Positions 17,209 to 26,787 of a stretch of 64,000 nt of DNA are shown piece by piece. The stretch spans positions 930,001-994,000 of the forward strand of contig NZ_LN868939.1 of the NCBI RefSeq assembly GCF_001182745.1. The letters are read 5' to 3'. Each line of letters opens with the position of its first letter. Position 1 is the stretch's first letter. Made by a program: the position numbers and the translations under genes. The notes under the pieces are model-generated. The model searched no databases. It was not told where the DNA came from and worked only from the letters and a program-made list of their open reading frames with translations. Origin of the DNA: Nocardia farcinica. GTDB lineage: Bacteria; Actinomycetota; Actinomycetes; Mycobacteriales; Mycobacteriaceae.

Positions 17209-18564
17209 TCACGCCCCGAGCATGGCCTGGCCGCACACGCGCAGCACATTGCCGTTGACGGCGTTGGAAGCGGGGCTGGCGAAGTAGGCGATGGCCTCGG
17301 CGACGTCGACGGTCTGACCGCCCTGCAGCAGCGAACTCATCAACCGGCCCGCCTCGCGGGTGGCCAGCGGGATCGCGGCCGTCATCGCGGTCTCGATGAA
17401 GCCGGGCGCGACGGCGTTGATGGTGATGCCCTTCTCGGCCAGCTTCGGCGCCTCGGCCTGCACCATGCCGATGACACCGGCCTTGGAGGCGCCGTAGTTG
17501 GTCTGGCCGCGGTTGCCCGCGATGCCCGCGATGGAGGACACGTCGATCACCCGGCCGCCCTCCTTCAGCACGCCCTTGGCCACCAGCGCCTCGGTGATGC
17601 GGTGCGGGGCCGCGAGATTGACGTTGATGACGGCGTTCCAGCGCGCGTCGTCCATGTTGGCGAGCAGCTTGTCGCGGGTGATGCCTGCGTTGTGCACGAT
17701 GATGTCGAGGCCGCCGAAGCGTTCGGTGACGAACTCGGCCAGCTTCTCGGCCGCGTCGGGCGCGGTGACGTCCAGCGCGAGCGCGGTGCCGCCGACCTTG
17801 TTGGCGGTCTCCGACAGCGCGTCGCCCGCGGCCGGGATGTCGGCCACGATCACCTTCGCGCCGTCCCGGGCGAACACCTCGGCGATGGTCGCGCCGATGC
17901 CGCGGGCCGCGCCGGTGACCACGGCGACCTTGCCCTCGAGCGGGCGCGCCCAGGCGGCCGGGGCCGCGGAGTCGTCCTTGCCGACCCGGATGACCTGGCC
18001 GTCGACGAACGCCGACTTGGCCGAGAGCAGGAAGCGCAGCGTCGACTCCAGGCCGGTGGCCGAGGGCGAGGCGTCCGGGTGCAGGTAGACCAGCTGGGCG
18101 GTGGCACCGCGCAGCAGCTCCTTGCCCACCGAGCGGGTGAAGCCCTCGAGCGCGCGCTGGGCGATCTGCTCCTCGACGCTCGCGGCCAGCTCGGGCGTGG
18201 TGCCGATGACGACGAGCCGGCCCGAGGCCGCGATGCTGCGCATGGCGGGCTGGAAGAACTCGTAGAGCTGGGCGAGATCCTCGATCGAGCCGATGCCGGT
18301 CGCGTCGAAGACCAGCGCGCCGTACTTGGTGCCCTGGGTCAGCGAGTCGGCGAAGGTGTAGTCCGACAGCAGCGCGCGCACCGGCTCGGCGACGCGGCCC
18401 TTGCCGCCGAGCAGCACCGGGCCGGGCAGGGCGGGCTCGCCGGGGGTGTAGCGGCGCAGCGTCTCCGGCTGGGGCAGGCCCAGCTTGCTCGCCAGGAACT
18501 GGCCCGGGGCGGAGTGGACGAACGATCCGTAGAGGTTGGGTGCACCCTTGCTCTTGGCTGCCAC
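17209..18564 (-). CDS. fabG4: FabG4-type 3-oxoacyl-thioester reductase
   Basis: A 451-residue high-molecular-weight FabG (M. tuberculosis FabG4 is 454). An N-terminal flavodoxin-like domain precedes the short-chain dehydrogenase domain. Its cofactor loop is [16 protein letters not shown] and its catalytic set is Ser in DVSSIAG and Tyr/Lys in YGASK. It reduces 3-oxoacyl-CoA or ACP, with NADH preferred in the mycobacterial enzyme. The GTG at 18564 has TAGGA upstream; the N-terminus [19 protein letters not shown] matches the family. It is divergent from fadA2, with the TTAC-N6-GTAA operator between them, so both directions are probably controlled together. Confidence 0.93.
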   Translation of the reverse strand: MAAKSKGAPNLYGSFVHSAPGQFLASKLGLPQPETLRRYTPGEPALPGPVLLGGKGRVAEPVRALLSDYTFADSLTQGTKYGALVFDATGIGSIEDLAQLYEFFQPAMRSIAASGRLVVIGTTPELAASVEEQIAQRALEGFTRSVGKELLRGATAQLVYLHPDASPSATGLESTLRFLLSAKSAFVDGQVIRVGKDDSAAPAAWARPLEGKVAVVTGAARGIGATIAEVFARDGAKVIVADIPAAGDALSETANKVGGTALALDVTAPDAAEKLAEFVTERFGGLDIIVHNAGITRDKLLANMDDARWNAVINVNLAAPHRITEALVAKGVLKEGGRVIDVSSIAGIAGNRGQTNYGASKAGVIGMVQAEAPKLAEKGITINAVAPGFIETAMTAAIPLATREAGRLMSSLLQGGQTVDVAEAIAYFASPASNAVNGNVLRVCGQAMLGA

Positions 18565-18684
18565 AGTTCCTACCTTTTCTCTCTCGTTTTCCGGGTGTCT
18601 GTGTTCGCCCCGCCTGCGCCGGGTACGGCAGCACAGCGGGCGCGTGCGTTCCGAACCACATTCGCGGGGTGCGGTGTCGACAAC

Positions 18685-18706
18685 AAACTTACTCCAGAGT
18701 AAGTTT
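18685..18706. promoter_or_regulatory. Perfect palindromic operator between fabG4 and fadA2
   Basis: Ten-bp arms AAACTTACTC and GAGTAAGTTT around CA; the core TTACTCCAGAGTAA (18689-18702) matches the sites at tetR and fadE5. It lies 42 bp before fadA2 and about 120 bp before fabG4. Confidence 0.8.
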
Positions 18707-18743
18707 AATGTAAACCGCAGCGACGAGACCCTTGGAGACTCGA

Positions 18744-20066
18744 GTGACCAGCAAAGCCCGTAGCGCCAAGAGCACGGCAAGCACTGCCAAGACCGCGCGC
18801 CCGGTCGCCATCGTTGGCGGCAACCGCATTCCGTTCGCTCGCTCCGACCGGGCGTACGCGAAGGCCAGCAACCAGGACATGTTCACCGCGGCGCTGGACG
18901 GCCTGGTGAGCCGGTTCAACCTGCAGGGCGAACGGCTGGGCATGGTCGTCGGCGGCGCCGTGCTCAAGCGCGTCGGCGAGCACGGCATGATCCGCGAGAG
19001 CGTGCTCGGCAGCAAGCTCTCGCCCTACACCCCGGCCCACGACCTGCAGCTGGCGTGTGGCACCGGCCTGCAGTCGATCGTCACCGTCGGCGACGCCATC
19101 GCGCTCGGCCGGATCGAGGCGGGCATCGGCGGCGGCACCGACACCACCTCGGACGCGCCGATCGGCGTCAGCGAGTCGATGCGCGAGTGGATGCTGCAGG
19201 CCAACCGCGCCAAGACCAACAAGGACCGGCTCAAGCTGGTCGGTCAGCTGCGCCCGGGCATGCTCGGCATCGAGATCCCGCGCAACGCCGAACCGCGCAC
19301 CGGCCTGTCGATGGGCGAGCACGCCGCCATCACCGCCAAGGAGTTCGGCATCAGCCGCGAGGCGCAGGACGAGCTGGCCTACCTCTCCCACAAGAACATG
19401 GCCGCCGCCTACGACCGCGGCTTCTTCGACGACCTGATCACCCCCTTCCTCGGTCTGACCCGCGACGACAACCTGCGCCCGGACTCCTCGCTCGAGAAGC
19501 TGGCCAAGCTGAAGCCGGTCTTCGGCGTGCAGGCCGGTGACGCGACCATGACCGCGGGCAACTCCACCCCGCTCACCGACGGCGCCTCCGCGGTGCTGCT
19601 CTCCAGCGAGGAGTGGGCCGCCGAACGCAACCTGCCGGTGCTGGCCCGCCTGGTCGACAGCGAGGTCGCCGCGGTCGACTACGTGCACGGACCGGACGGC
19701 CTGCTGATGGCCCCCACCTACGCGGTGCCGCGCCTGCTCGCCCGCAACGGCCTGACCCTGCAGGACTTCGACTACTACGAGATCCACGAGGCGTTCGCCT
19801 CGGTCGTGCTCGCGACGCTGCAGGCCTGGGAGTCCGACCAGTACTGCAAGGAGCGGCTGGGCCTGGACGGCGCGCTCGGCTCGATCGACCGCAGCAAGCT
19901 CAACGTCAACGGTTCCTCGCTGGCCGCGGGCCACCCGTTCGCGGCCACCGGCGGCCGCATCGTCGCGGCCACCGCCAAGCAGCTCGCGGAGAACGGCGGC
20001 GGGCGCGCGCTGATCTCCATCTGCGCGGCCGGCGGCCAGGGCGTGGTCGCGATCCTCGAGCGGTAA
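18744..20066 (+). CDS. fadA2: FadA2-type acetyl-CoA acyltransferase (thiolase)
   Basis: A 440-residue thiolase, the same length as M. tuberculosis FadA2. The nucleophilic Cys is in [11 protein letters not shown], the His of the oxyanion pocket in YEIHEAFAS, and the C-terminal catalytic loop in CAAGGQG with [10 protein letters not shown] before it. It cleaves or joins 3-oxoacyl-CoA and acetyl-CoA. The start is the GTG at 18744, because GGAG lies just before it; the TTG at 18732 would put that ribosome site inside the gene. A strong terminator with a T-run follows. Together with fabG4, htdX and fadE5 it can form a complete beta-oxidation set. Confidence 0.93.
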   Translation: MTSKARSAKSTASTAKTARPVAIVGGNRIPFARSDRAYAKASNQDMFTAALDGLVSRFNLQGERLGMVVGGAVLKRVGEHGMIRESVLGSKLSPYTPAHDLQLACGTGLQSIVTVGDAIALGRIEAGIGGGTDTTSDAPIGVSESMREWMLQANRAKTNKDRLKLVGQLRPGMLGIEIPRNAEPRTGLSMGEHAAITAKEFGISREAQDELAYLSHKNMAAAYDRGFFDDLITPFLGLTRDDNLRPDSSLEKLAKLKPVFGVQAGDATMTAGNSTPLTDGASAVLLSSEEWAAERNLPVLARLVDSEVAAVDYVHGPDGLLMAPTYAVPRLLARNGLTLQDFDYYEIHEAFASVVLATLQAWESDQYCKERLGLDGALGSIDRSKLNVNGSSLAAGHPFAATGGRIVAATAKQLAENGGGRALISICAAGGQGVVAILER

Positions 20067-20396
20067 TCGCTCGGCGAATGCGCACAGGCGGCACCGGGAA
20101 CCATCCTGGTGCCGCCTTTCTTTTCGTCGCGATGCAGCGCGATGCGGCCTTGTGAGCTTTATCATCGGTGCGCGGCAACCTTCTCAGATTTTCTTCCGCG
20201 GGAAAGTAGCGGATCGGAGCAATGACCTGGCAAATCGCTGCGGTCGCGAAACGGCAGAACCGGTCGTCCGCCGCCGCAAGGGCTTGCCTGGAAATGATCT
20301 CTGTGTTTACGTGCTCGTAACCCTGCCGCGTGGAGGGGTTCGCGTGCTGTTCGCACCCGGAGCGCGGTGAGGTGGGACAGGAAGGCTGAAAATCTG
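20067..20396. other. Intergenic region after fadA2
   Basis: 330 bp: the fadA2 terminator, then about 270 bp with relatively low GC (for example around 20155-20310), which presumably holds the promoter of the secreted-protein/lipase-like operon. No RNA gene recognised. Confidence 0.5.
20086..20125 (+). terminator. Rho-independent terminator of fadA2
   Basis: AGGCGGCACC / GGTGCCGCCT, a perfect 10-bp stem with a 12-nt loop, followed by TTTCTTTTCG. Confidence 0.9.
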
Positions 20397-21671
20397 ATGC
20401 GAATCGGTGTCACCCTGCGCGCCGCCGCCGTCGCGCTGGCGGCGGCCATCGGCTTCGCGCTCGCGGCCACCGGCCCGGCGGGCGCGACGAGCGAACTGGA
20501 TCGCTATCTCGATCTCCCCCTGGTCAACCGGGACGCCGCGGCCGGTCCCGGTGGCGTGCACCCGGACCTGCCCTACGACGCAGCGCAGCTGCGCGAGCTG
20601 CTGGACCGGGCTCGCGCGCAGGGCGTCGCGCCCACCCGGTATGCCGCGCTGCTGTTCCAGTACTGGCTGGTGGCGGCGACCGACCGCGCGGGCATCGACC
20701 TGAGTTCCTGGGATCCGCGGGCCGGTGTGCAGGCCAACCGCGAGAACCTCATCAAGTCCTACCGCTATTACGAAGACCTGCAACTCGAGCACCGCGAACT
20801 GCAATGGGCCGGAATGGCCGGGCAGGTCGGCGCCGACTTCGGCGGCGGACTGCTCGATTTCGAGCTGATGGGCACCATGTATTCGCTGCCTGGCCTGTCC
20901 GAATCGGCGCGCTCGGTGGTCGCGGCCGTGCAGCAGGCCGCGGGCCCGGCCGCGGTGACGATGCTGCCCCGCGGACTGGCCGCGCTGGCCGAGGCGGGTT
21001 CGCAGATCACCCCCGAGGACATCCGCTACATCATCGGAATGATCCTGGTGATGCAGAAGAACATCTTCTCGGATCTCATGCCGCTGCACACCGCGTATGT
21101 GCGCGAAGGACTGCCGGCCATCGAGGAATTCCAGCGCGCGGGGCTGATCGACGCGTCGGTGCTGACCGCGTGGCGCGACATCGCCTCGGGTGACCACGAC
21201 CGCATCGCGGCGGGCAATGCCACGCTGCTGCGCCGCGAGCAGGAATGGGCGATCGGCGCGCAATGGGATCACGTCCGCGAATACAAGGGCAGCGTGGGCG
21301 AAGCCATCACCTATGTGAGCGGCGCCGCGGGCTCCCCGTCGGTCGCCGGTGTGCTGCCGCCACGCGAATTCCGCCCGGTGCAGATCCCCTTCACCGGAAC
21401 CGACGGCCGCGCCATGATTCTCACGCTGCCACTGCCGGGGTGGAATTGGTCGGTGCTGGACGACCGGTGGGATTACATCACCACCGAACTGCTGCCCAAG
21501 TACAAGGATCAGGTGGCGAACAACTGGCCCGCGCTGGAAGCCGTGATGCGGACACCCTACGAGGTGCAGATGGAAACGCATCGGCCGCTGCTGACCATTC
21601 CGCAGCTGCTCGAATCGGCGGCCAGGGGCCTGCGAATCACTCCCGCGGAGACGGAAATGGCGGTGCGCTGA
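20397..21671 (+). CDS. Secreted helical protein of unknown function
   Basis: A 424-residue protein with a clear signal peptide (MRIGVTLRAAAVALAAAIGF, cleavage near GAT-S at about residue 33). The mature part is mostly helical, with a short hydrophobic stretch around residues 150-225. No enzyme motif is seen. The stop codon is one base before the ATG of the lipase-like gene, so the two are translated together and probably act together at the cell surface. Start: ATG at 20397, which begins the signal peptide; an in-frame GTG at 20367 is less likely. Family not recognised. Confidence 0.8.
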   Translation: MRIGVTLRAAAVALAAAIGFALAATGPAGATSELDRYLDLPLVNRDAAAGPGGVHPDLPYDAAQLRELLDRARAQGVAPTRYAALLFQYWLVAATDRAGIDLSSWDPRAGVQANRENLIKSYRYYEDLQLEHRELQWAGMAGQVGADFGGGLLDFELMGTMYSLPGLSESARSVVAAVQQAAGPAAVTMLPRGLAALAEAGSQITPEDIRYIIGMILVMQKNIFSDLMPLHTAYVREGLPAIEEFQRAGLIDASVLTAWRDIASGDHDRIAAGNATLLRREQEWAIGAQWDHVREYKGSVGEAITYVSGAAGSPSVAGVLPPREFRPVQIPFTGTDGRAMILTLPLPGWNWSVLDDRWDYITTELLPKYKDQVANNWPALEAVMRTPYEVQMETHRPLLTIPQLLESAARGLRITPAETEMAVR

Positions 21672-21672
21672 C

Positions 21673-23004
21673 ATGGGTTGGAAGACGATCACGGCCGCGC
21701 TCGCGGGCGCGGCACTGACGATGTCGGCTGCGGGCGCCGCCGTGGCGGAACCGCTGCCGCCGCGCACGCCGGGCCTGAACGAGGTGTTCAACGGCTACGT
21801 CGTCGGCGCGCTGCAAGGCGCCACCGCCGCCTCCCCCGACGAGATTCTCCGTGGTCTGCGGGCCGACGACCCCTTCTACGAAGAACCGCCGCTCACCGGC
21901 GCCGAGCAGCCGGGCACGGTGCTGAAGTCGAAGAAGGTCGACGTGCTGTTCACCGGTGTGAAGCCGGCGAACCTCGACGCCTACAAGCTCATGTACGTCA
22001 CCACCGGGCTGGACGGGGTCACGCCGATCATCAGCACCGGCATCCTGATGATCCCGGTGGACGGGCAGCCGGTCGGTGAGAAGCACCTGATCTCCTACCA
22101 GGAGGCCAACGACAGCGTCGGTCCGTCCTGTCATCCGAGCACCCAGTGGACCGGCGGGGCGCCCATGGACGGCGCGTCCTGGTCGGCCCTCGGCCCGCTG
22201 GCGCTGATGTTCGGCAAGGGCCACGCGGTGATGATCTCCGATGTCGGCAACGACGCCGACCGGGATCCGCACGGTGTGTTCGCGGGCAAGTTCGCCGCGC
22301 GCGCCCAGCTCGACGGCGCCCGCGCCGCGCTGAACTTCACCGAGGGCGGGCTGAATCCCGACGCGCAGGTGGCGCTGTTCGGCATCGCGGGCGGCGGCGT
22401 CGGCGCCGCCTTCGCCGCCGAACTCCAGCCGACCTACGCCCCGGACCTCGACGTGAAGTCCACCGTGCTCGAGGGCATGGTCGTCAACCCGCGCAACTTC
22501 ATGCGCGTCGCCGACGGCTCGGTCGGCTCCGGCTTCGCCTTCGCCACCCTGCTCGGCCTCGAGCCGTGGTACCCGGAGATGGAGCTGGACGCGAAACTGA
22601 ACCCGGCGGGCAAGGCCGTCGCCGACTACTACCGCACCCAGTGCCAGACCCCCGCCTACTTCACGCTGCCGTTCCTCCCGCTGAACACCCTGTTCACCTC
22701 GGGTGTGCACCCGGCCGACGAGCCCGCCTTCCAGCACGTGTTCGAGGACAACGTGCTCGGCCGGTCGGGCACCCCGGGCGCGCCGGTGCTCATCGCCTCG
22801 TGCGCGGCCGACGATTCGTTCATGTCGCTGGTGCCCGCCCGCGACGCCCGCGAGCTCGCCGACACCTACCGGGCGGCGGGCGCCGACGTCACCTACGCGC
22901 CCACCGACTGCAGCATGGTCACCATGCTGACCAACCTCTACCAGTGGGGCACGGACCTGTTCGGCATGCAGACCATCGACTGGCTCGACAGCCGGTTCGA
23001 GTGA
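21673..23004 (+). CDS. Secreted lipase-fold protein lacking the catalytic serine (probable pseudoenzyme)
   Basis: A 443-residue protein with a signal peptide (cleavage near AVA-E, residue 25) and the fold order of the LIP/secretory lipase family: HLISYQEANDS with a paired Cys, then ALGPLALMFGKGHAVMISD, then the elbow and a C-terminal ASCAADD-SLVP block. In active members the elbow is GYSQGG with the nucleophile Ser. Here it is FGIAGGG, with Ala at residue 239 (codon gcg, 22387-22389). The C-terminal region where the catalytic His is expected reads TDCSMVTML and has no His. The protein is therefore probably not a hydrolase. It is translationally coupled to the secreted protein before it. Confidence 0.85.
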   Translation: MGWKTITAALAGAALTMSAAGAAVAEPLPPRTPGLNEVFNGYVVGALQGATAASPDEILRGLRADDPFYEEPPLTGAEQPGTVLKSKKVDVLFTGVKPANLDAYKLMYVTTGLDGVTPIISTGILMIPVDGQPVGEKHLISYQEANDSVGPSCHPSTQWTGGAPMDGASWSALGPLALMFGKGHAVMISDVGNDADRDPHGVFAGKFAARAQLDGARAALNFTEGGLNPDAQVALFGIAGGGVGAAFAAELQPTYAPDLDVKSTVLEGMVVNPRNFMRVADGSVGSGFAFATLLGLEPWYPEMELDAKLNPAGKAVADYYRTQCQTPAYFTLPFLPLNTLFTSGVHPADEPAFQHVFEDNVLGRSGTPGAPVLIASCAADDSFMSLVPARDARELADTYRAAGADVTYAPTDCSMVTMLTNLYQWGTDLFGMQTIDWLDSRFE

Positions 23005-23016
23005 CGAGGTGACGGA

Positions 23017-23044
23017 GGCTCCCCCGGGCGACGCCGGGGGAGCC
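23017..23044. terminator. Bidirectional terminator
   Basis: Perfect 11-bp stem GGCTCCCCCGG / CCGGGGGAGCC with loop GCGACG, between the convergent lipase-like and 6-phosphogluconate dehydrogenase genes. Confidence 0.85.
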
Positions 23045-23049
23045 TTCGC

Positions 23050-24078
23050 TCATGTCCGCGGCAATTCGTTGTGCCCGCCGAAGGCCTTGCGCATCGCCGA
23101 GAGCACCTTGTCGGCGTACAGCGACTCCCCGCGCGAGGAGAACCGCCCGAACAGCGCCGCCGCCAGCACCGGCGCGGGCACGCCGGTATCGATCGCCGCG
23201 TCCAGCGTCCACCGACCCTCGCCGGAATCGGATACCCGGCCGCCGAAGGAATCCAGGTTCGGGTCGGCGTGCAGCGCCGCCGCCGTGAGATCCAGCAGCC
23301 AGGAGGCCACCACCGAACCACGCCGCCACACTTCGGTGACTTCCGGCACATCGATGCGGTAGCGGTAGTGCTCGGGGTGTTCGAGCGGCGTCTCCTCGGC
23401 GGAGAACTCCCCGGAGTGCGACAGACCGTAGTCGGCCTTGTGGAGAATGTTGAGCCCTTCGGCGTAGGCCGCCATCGCCCCGTATTCGATGCCGTTGTGC
23501 ACCATCTTGACGAAATGCCCGGCGCCGGCCGGTCCGCAGTGCAGGTAGCCCTGTTCGGCGGGGGTGGGCTCGCCGGTGCGGCCGGGCGTGCGCGGCGCCG
23601 CGTCCACGCCAGGGGCGATCGACTTCAGCAGCGGGTCGAGATGCGCGACCGGCTCCGGCTCCCCGCCGATCATCAGGCAGAATCCGCGGTCGAGGCCGAA
23701 CACCCCGCCCGAGGTGCCGATGTCGACGTAGTGGATGCCCTTCGGCTTCAGCTCCTCGGCCCGCCGGATGTCGTCGTGGTAGCGGCTGTTGCCGCCGTCG
23801 ATCACGATGTCGCCCGGCTCCAGCAGCTCGGCCACCTCGGCGATCACCGCCCCGGTCGCGCCCGCCGGGATCATCACCCACACCACCCGCGGCGTCTCCA
23901 GGGCGGCGACGAACTCGCGCAGGTCGGTCGTGCCCTGGAAGCGTTCGCCCAGCTCGGCCCGCAGTTCCTCGATGTTGGCGCTCTTGCGTTCGTACCCGAC
24001 GGCGGTGTGCCCGTCGCGGACGATCCGGCGGACGATGTTGCCGCCCATCCGGCCCAGGCCGATCATTCCCAGCTGCAT
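23050..24078 (-). CDS. 6-phosphogluconate dehydrogenase, short form (Gnd2/YqeC type)
   Basis: A 342-residue decarboxylating 6-phosphogluconate dehydrogenase of the short, often NAD-dependent type (the classic form is about 470 residues; M. tuberculosis Gnd2 is of this short type). The Rossmann loop is GMIGLGRMGGN, the substrate signature is IDGGNSRYHDD, and the catalytic Lys lies in GHFVKMVHNGIEYG. It converts 6-phosphogluconate to ribulose 5-phosphate and CO2 in the cytoplasm. The ATG at 24078 has a long GAGGAGAGAGGG upstream. No other pentose-phosphate gene is near. Confidence 0.92.
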   Translation of the reverse strand: MQLGMIGLGRMGGNIVRRIVRDGHTAVGYERKSANIEELRAELGERFQGTTDLREFVAALETPRVVWVMIPAGATGAVIAEVAELLEPGDIVIDGGNSRYHDDIRRAEELKPKGIHYVDIGTSGGVFGLDRGFCLMIGGEPEPVAHLDPLLKSIAPGVDAAPRTPGRTGEPTPAEQGYLHCGPAGAGHFVKMVHNGIEYGAMAAYAEGLNILHKADYGLSHSGEFSAEETPLEHPEHYRYRIDVPEVTEVWRRGSVVASWLLDLTAAALHADPNLDSFGGRVSDSGEGRWTLDAAIDTGVPAPVLAAALFGRFSSRGESLYADKVLSAMRKAFGGHNELPRT

Positions 24079-24178
24079 TCGATCCCTCTCTCCTCGGGGT
24101 GAGCGGTGCTCCGGTGGCCTTCTTCTCGATTCTGCGCGCGATGTGTAACGCGCGGTGCGCTGCCCCGATAAACAGATC

Positions 24179-24225
24179 GGCTCCGTGCAGTTGCCAGACC
24201 CCCGACCCGGCAACTGCGCGGAGCC
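24179..24225. other. Long 17-bp hairpin between divergent genes
   Basis: GGCTCCG-T-GCAGTTGCC pairs with GGCAACTGC-G-CGGAGCC (one G-T wobble) around a 13-nt loop, followed on the plus strand by TTATT. It lies in the 302-bp gap between the 6-phosphogluconate dehydrogenase and VanW genes, which point away from each other. An attenuator, the end of an unseen small RNA, or a transcription insulator are options. Confidence 0.6.
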
Positions 24226-24380
24226 TTATTCGTGTGCGCTCACCGATGCCCCGTCCGACCCGTTGCGTGCTGTTTGCTGCCCCTTTTCGCCGGGCTGACG
24301 ATGTCCGAAGAGGTCGGTATCGTGGCCGGGGGTCCGCAGGTGGCGGGCCCGCGAGGGAGATCTGCACGGAAGGACGGTTC

Positions 24381-26369
24381 GTGACCAGCGAGTCGAGCAC
24401 CGGACGCCACGGTCAGGGCCGCCGAGCGGGCGGCGAGGTCGGTCTGCGCCAGCTCCTCGAATCGAACCGGCTGGCCGAGGCGCCCACCACCCAGTTCCGT
24501 GTCCCCCAGCAGAGCGACGGTCCGCAACAGAGCGACGTCCCGCGGCAGAGCGCCGACGGCGCGGAGTGGCCCGGTGATTCCTCACCCACCGTGCCCATCG
24601 GCACCGGCCGTGCCGGCGCACCCGCGCCCGGAGCGGGCGCCCCGCCGCGACGCCCGACGGTACCGCCCGGACGCACCGGCGGTGAGCGACCCGGGCCATG
24701 GTGGCAGCAGCCCACCGCCCGGCGCGCGGGACTCGCCGTCGGCGCCGTGCTGGCCGTCGCGGGTATCGCCTACGCCGCCGACGCCGCGCTCAGCGCCGGT
24801 GAGGTGCCGCGCGGCGTCGTGGTCGCCGGCGTCGACATCGGCGGCATGGACATCGACGAGGCCGACACCAGACTGCGTGCCGCCCTCGACGGCCGCGCCG
24901 ACCAGGAGGTGCCGCTGCGCATCGGCGACGTGCAGGACCGGATGGTCCCCGCCGCCGCGGGGCTCGGCATCGACTGGGCGGGCACCTGGGACCGCATCGG
25001 TGGTCAGCCCATCAACCCGGTCACCCGCTTCATCTCCCTGTTCGGCACCCGCCACGTCGCGGTGGCCAGCACCGTCGACGACGCCGCGCTCGACCGTCAG
25101 CTCGACGCGCTGAAGGTGCACGACCAGCCCACCGTCGAAGGCACCATCCGCTTCGACAGCGCCCAGCCCGTCGCCGTGCCGCCGGTCCCCGGCCGCGTCC
25201 TGGACCGCGCCGCCGCTCGCACCGAGATGATCGAGCACTGGATCGAGGGCGACCCGCTCACCCTCCCGGTCGTTCCCGCACCGCTCACCGTCCAGCCCGA
25301 GGCCGTCGACCGCGCTCTGCGGGAGATCGCCCTGCCCGCCGTGAGCGGTGACGTCGTGTTCGAGGGCAAGGGCGCCAGGGCCGTGCTCACCCCGCAGCAG
25401 ATCGCGACCGTGCTGTCCTTCACCCCCGACGGCCAGGGCGGACTCGCGGCGAACTACAACCACGACGCCGCGGTCGCCGCGCTCGCCCCGCAGCTGGCCA
25501 CCTCCGAGATCGAACCCAAGGACGCCACCTTCGCCCTCACCGGCGGCAGGCCCCGGGTGGTGCCCGCCGTCGTCGGCGACAAGGTCAACTGGGCCAAGAC
25601 CCTCGAACAGCTGCCCGCGCTGTTGGTCGCCCAGCAACGCACCGCCCAGGCCGTCTACGAGAAGGTCGAGCCCAAGCTCACCACCGAGGCCGCCGAGAAG
25701 CTCGGCATCGTCGAGCCCATGGGCGAATTCACCACCAGCGGTTTCAGCGGACCGTCCGGGGTGAACATCCGCACCGTCGCCCGCAAGGTCAACGGCGCGG
25801 TGGTGCGCCCGGGAGAAACGTTCTCGCTCAACGAGTTCACCGGCCCGCGCGGCACGGCCGAAGGGTACGTCGAGTCCGGCATCATCGACCACGGCCGCCC
25901 GAGCACCGCCGTCGGCGGCGGCATCAGCCAGTTCGCCACCACCCTCTACAACGCCGCCTACTTCGCCGGCCTGGAGGACGCGGGCCACACCGAACACAGC
26001 TACTACATCTCCCGCTACCCCGCCGCCCGCGAAGCCACCGTCTTCGACGGCGCCATCGACCTCAAGTTCCGCAACAACACCGAATCCGGCGTCTACATCG
26101 AAGCTTTCGCCACCGACTCGGAGGTCACCGTGCGCCTGTGGGGCACCAAGACCGTCAACGTCGAGTCCATCACCGGCGAACGCACCAAGCCCACCGAGCC
26201 CACCACCATCACCCTGCCCAAGGGCAAGGACTGCATCGCCTCCGAGGGTGCGCCCGGCTTCACCGTCAGCGACACCCGCGTGATCACCGACCGTAAGACC
26301 GGCCGCGAGATCTCCCGGACCACCCGCACGGTGAAGTACGACCCCATCCCGATCGTCAAGTGCGAGTGA
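24381..26369 (+). CDS. VanW family protein with peptidoglycan-binding-like domains
   Basis: A 662-residue membrane-anchored protein. A disordered N-terminal region rich in Pro, Gln and Arg (residues 1-110) precedes one membrane helix (ARRAGLAVGAVLAVAGIAYA, about 113-135). Then come two repeats of the domain usually found before VanW (PG_binding_4-like) and the VanW domain at about 440-600, with VRPGETFSLNEFTGPR, GYVESGIID and GGGISQFATTLYNAAY. VanW proteins are linked to vancomycin-resistance clusters but their biochemical role is unknown; cell-wall cross-link modification outside the membrane is the usual guess. The GTG at 24381 follows AAGGA. Confidence 0.9.
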   Translation: MTSESSTGRHGQGRRAGGEVGLRQLLESNRLAEAPTTQFRVPQQSDGPQQSDVPRQSADGAEWPGDSSPTVPIGTGRAGAPAPGAGAPPRRPTVPPGRTGGERPGPWWQQPTARRAGLAVGAVLAVAGIAYAADAALSAGEVPRGVVVAGVDIGGMDIDEADTRLRAALDGRADQEVPLRIGDVQDRMVPAAAGLGIDWAGTWDRIGGQPINPVTRFISLFGTRHVAVASTVDDAALDRQLDALKVHDQPTVEGTIRFDSAQPVAVPPVPGRVLDRAAARTEMIEHWIEGDPLTLPVVPAPLTVQPEAVDRALREIALPAVSGDVVFEGKGARAVLTPQQIATVLSFTPDGQGGLAANYNHDAAVAALAPQLATSEIEPKDATFALTGGRPRVVPAVVGDKVNWAKTLEQLPALLVAQQRTAQAVYEKVEPKLTTEAAEKLGIVEPMGEFTTSGFSGPSGVNIRTVARKVNGAVVRPGETFSLNEFTGPRGTAEGYVESGIIDHGRPSTAVGGGISQFATTLYNAAYFAGLEDAGHTEHSYYISRYPAAREATVFDGAIDLKFRNNTESGVYIEAFATDSEVTVRLWGTKTVNVESITGERTKPTEPTTITLPKGKDCIASEGAPGFTVSDTRVITDRKTGREISRTTRTVKYDPIPIVKCE

Positions 26370-26421
26370 ACCGCTCTTGATACCCCTGAATAGGGGGCAG
26401 GGAAACGTTACAGTTCATTTT

Positions 26422-26437
26422 TGTGAAACAAATCACA
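26422..26437. promoter_or_regulatory. CRP/GlxR-type binding site
   Basis: TGTGAAACAAATCACA matches TGTGA-N6-TCACA in all ten specified bases. A TAATAC box 30 bp downstream suggests an activator position near -50. Confidence 0.7.
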
Positions 26438-26771
26438 CGCTAGCTTTCCGGTTGCTGACCTGCCGGTAATACTGGGGGCACGGCGCCTTCGCGACGGTTG
26501 CCGTCGAATGGTGGGAATTGCCGGGGATTTCATGGGCGGGCGGCCGCCACCCGCTGCTCGGAAACACGTATCGACCGGGGAATCCGTCGCTTGTGCCCAG
26601 CTCGGGCGTACCGCAGCCACCGACGGTCGGCTCCGCAGGCCGGTCGCTCGGGTGTCTTCGAACCGAGAATTTCACCGCGCGAACAGCTAATAATCAGCGA
26701 AAACCGCCGGATCGGTCGGTGCGCGAAATAGTGTGCGCGTCGAAACGCCCGTGATAGAAAAACTCTCGATT

Positions 26772-26787
26772 GATCACATACGTGATC
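26772..26787. promoter_or_regulatory. Palindrome upstream of the repeat-protein gene
   Basis: GATCAC-ATAC-GTGATC, 35 bp before the start codon at 26822. Possible operator or leader hairpin; the regulator is unknown. Confidence 0.4.

Noticed and set aside
17209..18780. fabG4 start upstream at 18780
   Set aside because: It would run through the divergent operator and the fadA2 start; the GTG at 18564 has a ribosome site and gives the known N-terminus.
26433..26675. 80-codon minus frame upstream of the repeat-protein gene
   Set aside because: Poor third-position bias and mixed composition; it lies in a region better explained as promoter and leader.
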